A stretch of 64,000 bases of DNA. Origin: Armigeres subalbatus. Its lineage: Eukaryota > Arthropoda > Insecta > Diptera > Culicidae. The notes below the pieces were generated by a model. It was not told where the DNA came from. It saw nothing but the letters and a program-made list of their open reading frames with translations, and did no database searches. The stretch lies in NCBI RefSeq assembly GCF_024139115.2, contig NC_085140.1:338706966-338770965 (forward strand), read 5' to 3'. Shown here piece after piece: positions 45,865 to 56,760 of the stretch. A program made the position numbers and the translations under genes. Every line of letters begins with the position of its first letter. Position 1 is the stretch's first letter.

Positions 45865-46369
45865 TTGAAGCTAAATTCACCGAAATCTATTAATTGATTT
45901 AGGTTGTGTGATAAGTGATCTTATTCTCTTGGTTGGAATTACATGAGAAGGTACAAACTCGTCTTATGACTTTAATCGAAATACATGCAAAAGTGCAATG
46001 GTTGTTACATCAACTATGAAATTATTACCGTGGGGGATCTCTCCTTTTCGTGGAAAGTTTTTAATTTTTTGTGGAAAAAAAATATTTTGTTGTAAATTTT
46101 GTAATTTTGTATTTTTTCCGTGGAACATTATGGAAAATTCTTCTTTTATAATTGCAATTTTTGCTTTTAAAAGTGCTAATTAATTTTTGTTTTGTGGAAA
46201 ATTCTTGTTTGTTTATGGAAATTTCGCTTTATTTGTGGAAATTTTATATTTATTTATTGCTCATACCCTGATTTCTTTATTAACATTTTTTTATTTTTTT
46301 ATGGATAATTTCTATTTATTAAGGGGGAGTTTTTATTTTTAGTCATTTAAATACTTCTAATATAACCAC

Positions 46370-46999
46370 TCCTTCACCAATTCTATTGGGATATTTCGCC
46401 TCGTCATCAATTTTCACCACTTCATTTTCAAACCACTTCGGTTGTCGACGGATCACCAGCAGATATTCCATCAGCCATCGTTTCCAAAAATCTTCCAGCT
46501 GGCGCTGAACAAGCTCTTAGGATCTACCATGGATTTCTTTGCGGACAAGTTCACTGGAATGACCGCGAACTGTAGCTGTTTCTCGATTGTAGCGTTTTAC
46601 CCTGGATGAGCTCAATATAAAAAAAAATGATTTGGCGTAAGAGCTTCTGTTTTATCAGAGTCAAGCGGTAGATAAGTCAAGGGCCTTGAGTTCACCATGT
46701 TCTCCGCCCCACGATCCCTCACGATCAGTGTCTGCAGCATCTCGTCGTCTAGCTTTCCCTCAGAATAGGCTTTACCAATCGCCGCTTTCACTGATTGCAG
46801 TAACCGTTCCCATGCTCCACCCATATGCGGCGCTCTAGGCGGAATGAAGTTCCATTTAGTATCTGCGCTGGTAAACGTTGCGTACAGTCCCCGGCTTATC
46901 TGGTACCTAAGTATTCGTTCCGATCCTTGAAAATTCGTTCCGTTGTCACTAAAAAAATCAGCAGGATGTCCTCGGCTACCCACGAACCGTCGGACTAAC
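46370..46999 (-). pseudogene. BEL/Pao integrase fragment
   Basis: The reverse strand reads FFSDNGTNFQGSERIL, the block with the second catalytic aspartate of a retroviral-type integrase, then WNFIPPRAPHMGGAWERLL with the catalytic glutamate, then NSRPLTYLPLDSD..ALTPNH to about 46615. After a break the integrase C-terminal motif FWKRWLMEYL is readable near 46470. This fragment retains the SDNG block that the element at 47501-54394 has lost. It is opposite in orientation to that element and has no LTRs, so it is a separate insertion. Confidence 0.88.
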
Positions 47000-47091
47000 G
47001 GACTAACGGATCTTGCAAATATAGCAGCCCCGGGTTACTTTCCTTACGATCGAGTGGAGTCTTGGAATGTTAAATAGCTGATGGATTTCGT

Positions 47092-47460
47092 CAGGGATTG
47101 AATCCTAAAGAGAAAGAGCAAGTCTCTCACTTATCATCTCTGTATACATATACGATATGTAGCATACCGCTAGAAACTTTTTTCGCAAGGTGTCATGATA
47201 GAGAACTGATTCGGGATGTTATACCCCATGATAATTTTTTTTTAGAAAGCTCCAAATGTGAGGAGCACTGGCTCCGTAACCAACACGAATGGAGCAAAAA
47301 CAAAGCGAGAATCACCATTTTTCTATGGAGGCTGCCTATCCGATTCTGGTTTTTCGAACTTGTATACAAGTTTGATAAATTTGTTATCATGGCTTGTTAT
47401 GATTCGGAACAGTTTTTGCCTTTCTTTTATCGTTTTATCGCTGTAATAGAAGTATCGTTA
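47092..47460. mobile_element. hAT-type MITE, second copy, right end lost
   Basis: Starts CAGGGATTGAATCC and follows the element at 3768-4132 over most of its length, with the shared words 'gtatacatatacgatatgtagca', 'ctgattcggga' and 'tgttatcatggcttgttatg'. The right terminus CAAACCCTG is missing. Sequence instead runs toward the truncated 5' LTR at 47501. The 8 bases before it are GATTTCGT, with no matching copy found. Confidence 0.75.
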
Positions 47461-47500
47461 CATAATGATTACTCGGGAGTATAATAGGATGACGCACGAC

Positions 47501-48169
47501 TGACATCGGAGAATGACAGCGAATAATAAAGCCGAGTCATCGAGCATTGTAGAGTGTATACCGATTTCTAAACCTACCTAAACTAAATTCGTTCTAAAAT
47601 CTATTGAAGTTTGTTGCTACTTATTCTAGTGAATTCTACCATATGTAAGTAATTTCCATGCTACTTAAAGGTGAACTAAATTGAATGAATCGCCTGCTTT
47701 GAGCGTTATTACAGCGGCACACTAGGAGTTAACTTTCTGAAATCAGTATGGCGAAAGGCATCTAAGGTTCGATTTCTCAAAATTAAGCACCTTCAGCAAA
47801 AAAATATTTATTTTGAGAAAACCCGCGTTAGATGACTTTCACCATACAAATTTCTGGCGGTTAACTCTTGCTGGCTATTTTGCGCATATACTATAGCGCC
47901 TGGATGTGACAGCGGCGAGTAGAAATTCAGCCACTGCCAATAATTCATTCTAATTAAATTTATAGTTCTTAGAAATAATACGAGTGCAACTGAAACATTG
48001 AGTGAAGGTATTCCATGCACGCTTGTACACCGATAGTGTGAGTAACTTTGTTCTTAATCTAAAATAGTTGCTAATAAATAATATTGCAGTTTAAAGCTGC
48101 GCTATACACAAAATCAGTGCTGCTAAGAACCCGGTGGAAGAAGTGCCCTCCCTCTCGTTCGTCGTCACA
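47501..48169 (+). repeat. 5' LTR, truncated and carrying a MITE
   Basis: Matches 53988-54394 closely along its length (407 bp in both once the 262-bp insertion is removed), differing by scattered substitutions. It contains AATAAA-type signals (for example near 48072). It begins inside the LTR at TGACATCGG, while the 3' LTR starts 84 bp earlier at TGTTGCC. Confidence 0.9.
47687..47948. mobile_element. 262-bp palindromic MITE inside the 5' LTR
   Basis: The 3' LTR at about 54168-54180 is an empty site, so the limits are exact to within two bases. The insert folds back on itself: 'gagttaactttctgaaatcag..' pairs imperfectly with '..ttctggcggttaactc'. Only a 2-bp overlap (AT) is shared at the junctions. 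Confidence 0.85.
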
Positions 48170-48413
48170 CAACTTTAAAACTATCGTGATGAGTGCCGGC
48201 GTGAATGAATCTACACGTACAATTAGGTTCTGCAGCATGACGTCACGAATGAATTCGGTCCTCGTCGAATGAACTTTTTTGACAGTTCAGTAGTACTTTC
48301 CACTGACTCCGACAAGGATCGAGTTCGTGATTGGTTGGCTGCCCCCGAGTCCAACGCAAAGTACTACTAATCAGTCATCAGCTTGAGGTTAGATACAGAC
48401 GCTGCAGAACCTA

Positions 48414-48580
48414 ATGGATCCGGATAAGACGGGAGGTTGTGTGAACTGTTCACGCCCCGTCACATTCGATAATTTTGTGCAGTGCGACCAATGCGATAGC
48501 TGGTGGCACATGCGCTGCGCAGGTGTAACGGAGTCGGTGTCAGAGAGACCCTGGACGTGTCGTAATTGTCTTCCAACGAG
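48414..48580 (+). pseudogene. BEL/Pao gag N-terminus with PHD finger
   Basis: Starting with MDPDKTGG, the frame shows cysteines 9, 12, 24, 27, histidine 32 and cysteines 35, 49, 52: C-x2-C-x11-C-x2-C-x4-H-x2-C-x13-C-x2-C, with the PHD-typical tryptophan at 47 (WTCRNC). This is a textbook C4HC3 PHD finger, which in chromatin proteins reads histone tails. PHD fingers are known at the start of gag in some insect BEL elements, where they may influence targeting; that role is inference here. A single-base shift near 48570 moves the reading into the next frame; the rest of the open frame to 48713 is out of register. Confidence 0.85.
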
Positions 48581-49505
48581 TGTCAACACAAGATACAAGC
48601 GTTGGAGGAAGAACGTGAAATTCAGCAACGCGCAGCTGAGGCCGAGAAAAGAGCCATCGAGCTGGAGAAGAAACTTTTACAAGAAAAGTACACCCTATTG
48701 GAGGAGCAACTAGAAGACGACAGGGACAGCATCAGCAACCGGAGTCGAGTAAGTCAAAGGGCAAAGGAACAACAAGTGACTTTATGGGTGGATCAACAAT
48801 CGCCGGATAATGCGCTAGGAGATGAAGTTTCCGGAGGAGCCTTGGAGCAAGGGGAACTGGTCAATCGTTACCACTCTACAACAAGGTGTCAAGAAACAGC
48901 CCACTCGTCGAAAGACAACGTCAAGCAGCCTACAATGCCTCTTAGTTCATCACAAGGGATGCAGTTCAAGGGAACAGATCAACTACAAAATCAAGGGAAT
49001 CAGCAGCGAAATACCGGCGTGATTCCCAAAGTGTTCGAAACAACATGCCATCGAGCCTTGTGCCTCAAATGGACGGGGAACGTGACAAGAGTCGAGTCGG
49101 AGTCAAAACAAATTCAAGTTTTGATCAGAGGGTCGAACAGTACGAAACAATTTTCTCTCAATGACGTTCGCACCGTGAAAGAACTTACGCTGCCAGAGCA
49201 AAGTCTTGAGTACGAAGATCTAGCACAACGTTACCGGTATCTACGAGGTCTGCCGATCGCCAGCTATGAGAAAGCCGCTCCACGACTGTTGATCGGAATC
49301 AATAATGTAAACCTCACGGTGCCGCTACAAGTAAAAGAAGGAAGGAAAGGTGAGCCCATCGCCGTAAAAACCAGGCTCGGATGGAGCATCTTCGGCGGTA
49401 ATGGTAAGCAAACCGCCCACAACCTAAACTTCCATGCATGCGACTGCGACCAAGAACTATACAACGTCGTGCGAGACTACTTCACCATGGATGGAGGATG
49501 CAGGT
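48566..49505 (+). pseudogene. BEL/Pao gag coiled coil joined to protease C-terminal region
   Basis: It begins with a charged heptad region (IQALEEEREIQQRAAEAEKR, ELEKKLLQEKYTLLEEQLED), a strong coiled coil for gag assembly. A low-complexity linker follows, then LCLKWTGNVTRVESESKQIQ and a KQFSLNDVRTVKELTLPEQS..LLIGINN..KTRLGWSIFGG region that matches the C-terminal side of the Pao-type aspartic protease (A17/DUF1758). The gag zinc knuckles and the protease active-site DTG are absent, so a large internal deletion has fused gag to the protease end. Near 49500 the frame shifts into the RT frame. Confidence 0.78.
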
Positions 49506-50752
49506 GTGAAGCCAGCGCCAGTGCCAGAGCCCGAGGAGGTTAAACGCGCCAAGAGTATTATGGAACAGACGACTATACGCGTCGGAGGAAGGTTCGAGAC
49601 AGGTCTGTTGTGGAAGCAAGAAGACATAGAATTTCCGAATAGCTACAACATGGCAACCAAACGTTTCGAGTGTCTGGAGCGCAAGATGAGTCGTGACCAT
49701 TTTTTAGCAGCAAACCTGAAGAATCAGATTGCGGAGTACTTGCATAAAGGCTATGCGCATCGGGCAACGAAAGACGAGCTAGACCAGGTGGACCCCCGCG
49801 TCTGGTATTTGCCGCTGAGTATAGTCGTAAATCCACGAAAGCCCGGTAAAGTTCGTCTAGTATGGGATGCAGCCGCCAAAGTTGATGGCATTCTGCTAAA
49901 TTCTATGCTGCTTAAAGGACCAGACCAGCTCACGTCGCTTCCGACAGTGTTATTTCGTTTTCGGCAGTATTGGGTGGGAGTCTCTGCAGACATAAAAGAG
50001 ATGTTTCATCAGTTGCTGATACGAGATAGAGATCGCCATGCTCAGCGCTTCGTATTCCGTAATGATCCGGCGGAGCAGATGGAAATTTACGTCATGGATG
50101 TAGCAACCTTCGGAGCCACATGTTCGCCAGCGTCAGCGCAATATGTAAAGAACATCAACGCTGCTGATTTTGCCTATGAGTTTCCACGAGCGGTAGAAGG
50201 TATTCTCGAAAATCATTATATAGATGACTTCCTCGACAGTTTTGAAAGCGAAGAAGAGGCGGTACTTGTGTCTCAACAAGTGAGAACCATTCACCAACAT
50301 GGAGGTTTCCATATAAGAAACTGGCTTTCGAATAGCGGTAAAGTGTTGAGTGAAATGAAAGAGGAAGAGACGGTGGAAAGCAAGAATCTTTGCTTAAGTA
50401 CGACGGAAGGGAGCGACCGTGTGCTGGGATTGCTGTGGTTAATGGTTGAAGACGAACTTTGTTTTTCTATAAATATGAAAGCCGAAGTGCAGGAGGTTAT
50501 TAACAGCGGTGATCGGCCAACTAAGCGGCAGATGCTGAAATGCCTGATGGGCATATTCGATCCGTTGGGACTCCTCAGTGTGTTTCTTGTGCACGGCAAA
50601 ATACTTCTTCAGGATGCGTGGCGAGCAGGACTGCAGTGGGACGAAAAGGTGCCGGAATGTATATTCAACCGATGGATCATATGGACTGGGCTATTCAACA
50701 AGATTAGTGACATACGAATCCCTCGTTGTTACTTCCCACGAGCAATCAAGGG
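49506..50752 (+). pseudogene. BEL/Pao reverse transcriptase
   Basis: After the frame change near 49500 it reads TIRVGGRFETGLLWK, then KVRLVWDAAAKVDG, GVSADIKEMFHQLLI (first catalytic aspartate), VMDVATFGATCSPASAQY and HYIDDFLDSF, where YIDD is the metal-binding active site (about 50217-50228). The connection domain follows (RVLGLLWLMVEDEL, MLKCLMGIFDPLGLLS). All main RT blocks are present. The frame ends when the MITE at 50753 begins and coding resumes at 51963 as RNase H. Confidence 0.93.
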
Positions 50753-51962
50753 CCCGACTAGAAGGTCATATCAAAATTATATCATCATATGTTATTATGT
50801 TATACAAATTTTTTATAACAAAATTTGTTAGAAATATGGTGCAGGATGTTGTTAAAATATCTAAATTTCTATCAAAAATTACACTACTCGAAACAAAAAG
50901 CTATCGAATTTTGTTACAATTTTATCATAAAAATAACATATTTTGTTAGAAATTTATAACAGAATCAGATACAAAATATATTGTTTACTGTGCAGTTACA
51001 GGTCGTGATAGGTCTCCAGATTGTGATCAACATTCAGAAATATTAGTATTTGTCTGAACAAGAATATTTTTCAAGAAAACTGAAAAATGAAACTAAGAAT
51101 ATTACAAATTAGACAACTTTTTCAAATTATATCAGCGTTTGTGATATCTATGGCAGGAGACCCTACTAGAAGAGCATAACAAAAATTGAACACAATTTTA
51201 ACATATTGTGATATTTATAACTTATTTTGTTACAATTTTGTTCTTAGTAGCCATTATCTTTCAAATGTTGTAACAGAATTTTATCATAATATGATTTAAA
51301 AATGCTTAACACCGAATTGCCCAACAGTAGGCAATTAAAAAAGATGTAGCAAAGTCTCCCAGCCATATAGATATCATAACGCTGATATAATTTGAAAAGA
51401 TTGCCTTATTTGTAATCTTGTTAGTTTTAATTTCTCGAAAAATATTATTGTTCAGACAAAAACAAAAGTTTCTGATTGTTGATCACAATCTGGAGACATA
51501 TCACGAACTGTAAAAATTTGCAACTGCCCAGAAACAATATATTTTGTATCTGATTCTGTTATAAATTTCTAACAAAATATGTTATTTTTATGATAAAATT
51601 GTAACAAAATTTGATAGTTTTTTGTTTCCAGTAGTGTAATTTCGATAAAAATTTAGATATTTTAACATCATCCTGCACCATGTTTCTAACAAATTTTGTT
51701 ATAAAAATTTAGTATAACATAATAACATAGGATGATATAATTTTGATATGACCTTCTAGTCGGGCACTGTTGGGCAATTCGCTATTAAGCATTTTTTAAA
51801 TCTTATTATGTTAAAATCCTGTTACAACATTTGAAAGATAATGGCTACTAAGAACAAAATTGTATCGACATAAGTTATAAAGATCACAATATGTTAAAAT
51901 TGTGTTAAGTTTTAGTTAGTTGTGTTAAGTTTTAGTTATTTTAGCTCTTCTAATCGGGGACA
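50753..51962. mobile_element. MITE with CCCGAYTAGAAG ends, holding an inverted copy of itself
   Basis: The left end reads GCCCGACTAGAAGGTCATAT and the right end, inverted, CCCCGATTAGAAGAGC. Four segments alternate: A (50753-51165), B (51172-51330), inverted A (51375-51767), inverted B (51768-51962). An element of structure A-B' hit by its own reverse complement (B-A') in the middle gives exactly this order. It is very AT-rich ('attttgttataaa', 'aacaaaatatgtt') and interrupts BEL coding sequence. Confidence 0.82.
51172..51767 (-). mobile_element. Inner, inverted MITE copy
   Basis: It starts CCTACTAGAAGAGCATAAC and ends, inverted, GCCCGACTAGAAGGTCATAT, the same pair of ends as the outer copy in the opposite order. 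Unlike the outer copy, it retains about 26 bp at the A-B' joint ('aaaaaagatgtagcaaag'), showing where the outer copy was broken. Confidence 0.78.
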
Positions 51963-53959
51963 CATATCAACAACTACAACTTCACATCTTCGTAGACGCG
52001 AGTGAAGCTGCATTTTCTGCTGTGGCTTACTTTAGGATAGTCAACACTGACGGTAGAGCTGAATGTACTATAGTCGCTGCTAAAACGAAGGTTGCGCCAC
52101 TCAAGCCACTCTCAATCCCTCGCTTAGAGCTACAAGCGGCAGTTCTGGGAAGTCGCCTATTGTCCTTTGTACAGGAGGGTCACAATATCGAAGTGAGAAG
52201 AAGATTTCTGTGGAGTGATTCAGCAACCGTGTTGGCCTGGTTGCGAGCCGACCATCGCCGGTACAAACAATATGTTGCGTGTCGCGTAGGAGAACTACTG
52301 TCAACAACGGACGTAGCAGAATGGCAATGGGTGCCCAGTAAACTCAACCCAGCGGATGCAGCGACAAAATGGAGAAAGAATCCCTGTCCCGAAGCAACCG
52401 ACGAGTGGTTCAGAGGCCCGGACTTCCTCCGTCTACCAGAAGAAGAATGGCCGAAACAAACCAATGAACGTATTCAGCCCGAAGAGGAATTAAGAACTTG
52501 TTTCGTAATCCAAAGAACAACAGCCCCAGCTACACTAGTGGACTTCTCTCGTTTTTCGAAGTGGCGCCGGTTGTTGGGAGCAGTTGCCTATGCTCACCGA
52601 TTCGTAGACAATTGCAGGCGTAAATGTCAAGGAGAAGATTTGAAGTTATCGTATTTGAGACAAGAGGAATTGAAGAAAGCTAAGAACACACTTTTGAAAA
52701 TGGTGCAGTGGGAGGAATATCCTAATGAGATGAACTTGTTATCGAGGACGGGAACAGAAGGCCTGAATGAATTACACAAACGGAGTGCCTTGTATCAGCT
52801 AACACCAATAGCAGATGAGAATGGAGTTTTGCGAGTCGGTGGAAGAACAGAAGCAGCGCCTCATAGTACGTTCGACGCTAGGTTTCCAGTAATCCTCCCG
52901 AGAAAACATCCAATAACCTGTTTGATCGTGGAAGATTTTCACCGCACCTTTCGCCATGGAAATTCGGAAACGGTTGTAAATGAAATTCGTCAATTCTACT
53001 ACATAGGGATAGACCTGTTTGGACCGTTGTCCGTGAAAGTAGGACGAAGCACTGCAAAACGTTGGATATGCTTGTTCACATGCCTGACTACTCGCGCCGT
53101 ACATGTAGATTGTAGAGGTTGCTTACAGTTTATCAACGACATCCTGTGTGAAGTGCATTCGTCGTTTCGTCAGCCGTCGTGGCCAATTTCCAGGGTTGCA
53201 GAGAACGTGTTGAAAAAGCAGATTACAGAAATACACGAAGAAATAGCGGCAACGTTTACAAACACAGATACTAAGTGGATCTTCATACCGCCAAGAGCAC
53301 CTCACATGAGCGGTGCGTGGGAAAGAATGGTGCGGTCGATCAAGACAGCCATGCAAGCCGCGTACAACAATGATCGGAAACTGGACGACAAAGGTCTGAA
53401 GACTTTGGTCGTTGAAGCAGAAGGCATCGTGAACAGTCGACCGCTTACGTACCTGCCGCTGGACGCCGAGGAAGCAGAAGCTCTTACCCCGAACCACTTC
53501 CTGATGGGAAGCTCAAGAGGTGTACGACAACCTACAGTGGCCTTCAGTGATCCAGCTTCTGCGGTAAGAAATTCCCGGAACCAAATCCAACATCAATTGG
53601 ATGTGTTCTGGAAACGCTGGGTACAGGAATACCTCCCCATGTTGACGAAGCGGATGAAATGGTTTGGTGAAACGAAACTCATTACTGAAGGAGATCTTGT
53701 CTTAATCATCGATGGCACCCGCCGGAATGGCTGGATCCGAGGACGGGTTAAGCAGGTAATGACCGCGAAGGATGGGAGAGTTCGTCAAGCCGTGGTGCAA
53801 ACTGCGAGGGGGGCTTTAAGAAGGCCAGTATCCAAATTGGCTGTATTAGAGGTTGAGACGGGGTGTAAAACATGGACCGATGGCCAGTGTTACGGGGGGA
53901 GGATGTTGCCGCTGGGCGCACTGACTCAGGCGGGTCATCCGAGGTGTTTCCCGAGCTGA
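51963..53959 (+). pseudogene. BEL/Pao RNase H and integrase, integrase with in-frame deletions
   Basis: The RNase H portion shows the acidic set HIFVDASEAAFSAVAYF, IPRLELQAAVLGSR, LWSDSATVLAWL and NPADAAT. The integrase follows: VLRVGGR, HPITCLIVEDFHRTFRHGNS, then an abrupt jump from RQFYYI to GIDLFGPL (first catalytic aspartate). About 60-80 residues with the zinc-binding cysteines expected there are gone. A second jump, from SSFRQPSWPIS to RVAENVLKKQITEI, removes the SDNGTNF block and its aspartate. IPPRAPHMSGAWER (catalytic glutamate) and the C-terminal VFWKRWVQEYLP region remain. The frame is still open through 53959, overlapping the 3' LTR by 56 bp. The integrase cannot be active. Confidence 0.9.
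53893..53903 (+). other. Polypurine tract of the BEL element
   Basis: The run GGGGGGAGGA sits directly before TGTTGCC, the first bases of the 3' LTR, as expected for the plus-strand primer site. Confidence 0.7.
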
Positions 53960-54394
53960 ACTCCAGAGACAGCTGTCAACGGATGACTGACATCGGAGAA
54001 TGACAGCGAATAATAAAGCCGAGTCATCGAGCATTGTAGAGTGTATACCGATTTCTAAACCTACCTAAACTAAATTCGTTCTAAAATCTATTGAAGTTTG
54101 TTGCTACTTATTCTAGTGAATTCTACCATATGTAAGTAATTTCCATGCTACTAAAAGGTGAACTAAATTGAATTCTAATTAAATTTATAGTTCCTAGAAA
54201 TAATACGAGTGCAACTGAAACCTTGAGTGGAGGTATTCCATGCAAGCTTGTACACCGATAGTGTGAGTAACTTTGTTCTTAACCTAAAATAGTTGCTAAT
54301 AAATAATCTTGCAGTTTAGAGCTGCACTATACCCAAAATCAGTGCTGCTAAGAACCCGGTGGAAGAAGTGCCCTCCCTCTCGTTCGTCGTCACA
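53904..54394 (+). repeat. 3' LTR, full length (491 bp)
   Basis: Starts TGTTGCC after the purine tract and ends ..CGTCGTCACA. From 53988 it matches the 5' LTR with a few substitutions and without the 262-bp MITE. Sequence after 54394 is not repeated at 48170, which fixes the 3' limit to within a base or two. Confidence 0.88.
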
Positions 54395-54839
54395 ACCTTA
54401 ATATTATAGTGCACTTTGCCGGTAATAATGAGTTCAAAATATTTGAACATTGTCTCGGAAAGATTGATTCATATCTACCGAGCTTCATGCATTTGATTTA
54501 AATTACAACACGTTTTAAATTTATTTGCAAGCTATAAAACTGTTTTACGATGGTTTGAAAATTGCCAAAAAAACATAACATCATGCTCTGACGGCCAAAG
54601 ATAAGCCATAGAAGTAAGATATCATTTTCGGTGGTATTTTTGGATGCACACATCGTCACTATTTAACCAATCTCAGACACTCCAATAAAAATCCATCATA
54701 ATGCTCTCACAGCACAGCAGCATAACTCCATTCTCCGACCTCCTGAATGCAAGTCTCGAACATATTGCTCCAAAACAAGCTGCACTGAGCAGCGCAGCGT
54801 CGTCGGCAGCATCAGCAGTAGCATAAACTCCTCTCCGGT
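54395..54839. other. No gene recognised
   Basis: AT-rich host-side DNA after the LTR, grading into CpG-richer sequence. Confidence 0.5.
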
Positions 54840-55320
54840 ATCGTCGTCGTTTTGCGCACATTCGACGGCGTAGGCAAACCTCACTCGCGCAACTCCGATC
54901 CGACTCTCTCTCGCAAAACGGCTCGCCTAGTGCGATCGATCGATCATCGTGCCAGCCCGCCAGCCAGCCGGAGTCACGGATCGTTTCGGCAGACTCCGCT
55001 AGCGGACTCGTATTGCCTATTGACCATGCTGAGGCGCGCAGAAATTATTTAACCGCGATACGAATCGGTTGTGTTTTTGGCGTTTTTCACGCTGTTTTCA
55101 ACTTTTCTGTGTTTGTTGCTAAAGGACGGCGCGTTTCAACGCGGGTCGTTTGCGTTTTTGTGTGTCGATTCTCGGTCGTTCAAGTGGATTGATAAGCGCG
55201 CGCGTGTCTTGATTGGACATTTGCTGCAGTGCGATCGAGGTGCGTGTCGGAGGATTTACTTTGTTCGACGTACGCACAGGATTTATTGGTTCAAACGGGA
55301 CGAGGTGTGTTGAGGGGGTG
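54840..55320 (+). promoter_or_regulatory. CpG-rich, non-repetitive block (possible host promoter/5' UTR)
   Basis: CpG and GC content rise sharply ('cgatcgatcgatcatcg', 'gcgcgcgcg' near 55197) against an AT-rich background. The block shows no transposon termini and no internal repeats. Frames are short, with no domain. Together with 56215-56760 it is the best candidate in the window for the upstream end of a host gene whose coding exons lie elsewhere. Direction is guessed from the donor-like site at 56760. Confidence 0.3.
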
Positions 55321-56214
55321 ATTATTTGGGAATATTTTGGGGAATTGGCGCGGTGGTGACATTGCTGAGGTTATCAAAGCATTTCATTTTGGTGGCTGTT
55401 TCTCTCTGTTTCCTTGTCTACGTGTTTGGTGTGAATCTATTCCGTTGCAGGCGACTCTCCGGTATTTCGAGATTTATTTTACGATGACGGACGTTGAGGC
55501 TGATTTTATTTTGCAAAGAGGATTGTCGGCTTGCAGGAAAGTAGAAAGTGATACGATTGGAAACATTTGGCGATGAGAGATTATGTTAGCGTTAATTTGA
55601 TTGCAGAAACTTGATTGCGACTAAATTTAGGCATAAGTAAGCAAGGTTTATTCACTTTGAACATGTGTACACTGTATCTCGGAAGTTTATGGCTGAAAAA
55701 AGTATGGTTGCTGGACTGTGAAGAAATTGCTTGAGTACATAGTGCAACCGCTGAAATTTGAGTAATGAAACGATGTGAAGTATGCATTCTGAAGGTACGA
55801 TTGTGAATAGGAAACGTGAATCAAATCTCCGCCACACAAATGAAAACAAGAAGTTGTCGGTAGATATAGTGTCGAGTAACGAGTTGTTGTTGAAGCTATG
55901 AATGATCAAGGTGAAAAGACGTAGCAAGCGCAAGTGTTCGAGTCAGGGTACTTTGCGGTGGGTTAGGAGAACTTGCCATGCGGCACCTCTCGGGAGATAA
56001 ATTATGCAACTTGACCGCAGTGCTGCCGGGGGGCATATGGAAGGCTGGTTTTATGCGGTCATTGAGCGCGGTTCAATTCAGAACACCATCGATGTAAGAT
56101 TCAGCGCCGGTGTGAACGTAACTCGTGATCAAGGTCTTCTCAAATCAATGGTAGACTCATTTGCAAAAAAATGTCAATTCTGTAGCTGAACTGCTGAAAT
56201 CTCTTTAAATAAAA
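55321..56214. other. No gene recognised
   Basis: Non-repetitive, mixed-composition DNA between the two CpG-rich blocks. No coding signal beyond chance frames. It could be an intron or upstream region if the neighbouring blocks are exons. Confidence 0.4.
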
Positions 56215-56760
56215 GCGACAGTGCGATACTTGTCGCGAGAAGCGGCCCTCCAAAGATCGGGGCACGGTTGCTGAGACGAGTAACCAATAAAACAAAATCA
56301 AACGATCGAGCCTATCGGATCCCGTTGGCCGCGCGCGCGCTCAGTGATATTTATGGGTTGTCCGTCAATGTCACCGCCACATTGGAAGTGGCGGGCCGTG
56401 CTGGAGTTTGACGGGAAAAGAACGATCGGAGAACGAGTTTTCCTGCTCGCAAGTCGCGTGAGTGTGAGCCGTTGGTGTTTTGTTGTCGTTCGCGATCAAA
56501 GCCAACATCAAGAACCCTGAAATCGGCGAGCGTGACATTTAGTGTGGTACAAAACGAGATAAGTTGTTTCTCGTTTGGTGTATCGACGCACAGTAGAGGC
56601 GGTGCCTGCGGCGGCTGAAATGGGGACTGTTGTTATGTTATCATTGCAGCATCGGGAACTCGTAATAAAAAAAACTGGACTGCGGGCACGCTCCGGGTGG
56701 TGGATTTTGGAAATAGTTTTTCGTTGGAATCAATATTGAATTTTGAAAGGACGTGGAAAG
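56215..56760 (+). promoter_or_regulatory. CpG-rich block ending in a splice-donor match (possible 5' UTR exon)
   Basis: It contains an initiator-like TCAGT at 56341 after a GCGCGCGCGC run, high CpG, and at its end GGAAAG|GTAGGTAG (56760/56761), a good insect 5' splice site. After this point composition falls to AT-rich, intron-like DNA. There is no long open frame, so any exon would be untranslated. This is inference from composition and one motif. Confidence 0.3.

Larger units (their letters stand above)
47501..54394 (+). mobile_element. BEL/Pao LTR retrotransposon, degenerate, with nested MITEs
   Basis: Direct repeats at 47501-48169 and 53904-54394 are the two LTRs. Between them in the same orientation lie a PHD-finger gag start, a coiled coil and protease remnant, RT with YIDD, RNase H and integrase: the BEL/Pao order. 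A purine tract precedes the 3' LTR. The 5' LTR lacks its first ~84 bp, which explains the absent flanking duplication. Frameshifts, deletions and a 1.2-kb MITE insertion in the RT/RNase H connection make it immobile on its own. Confidence 0.95.
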
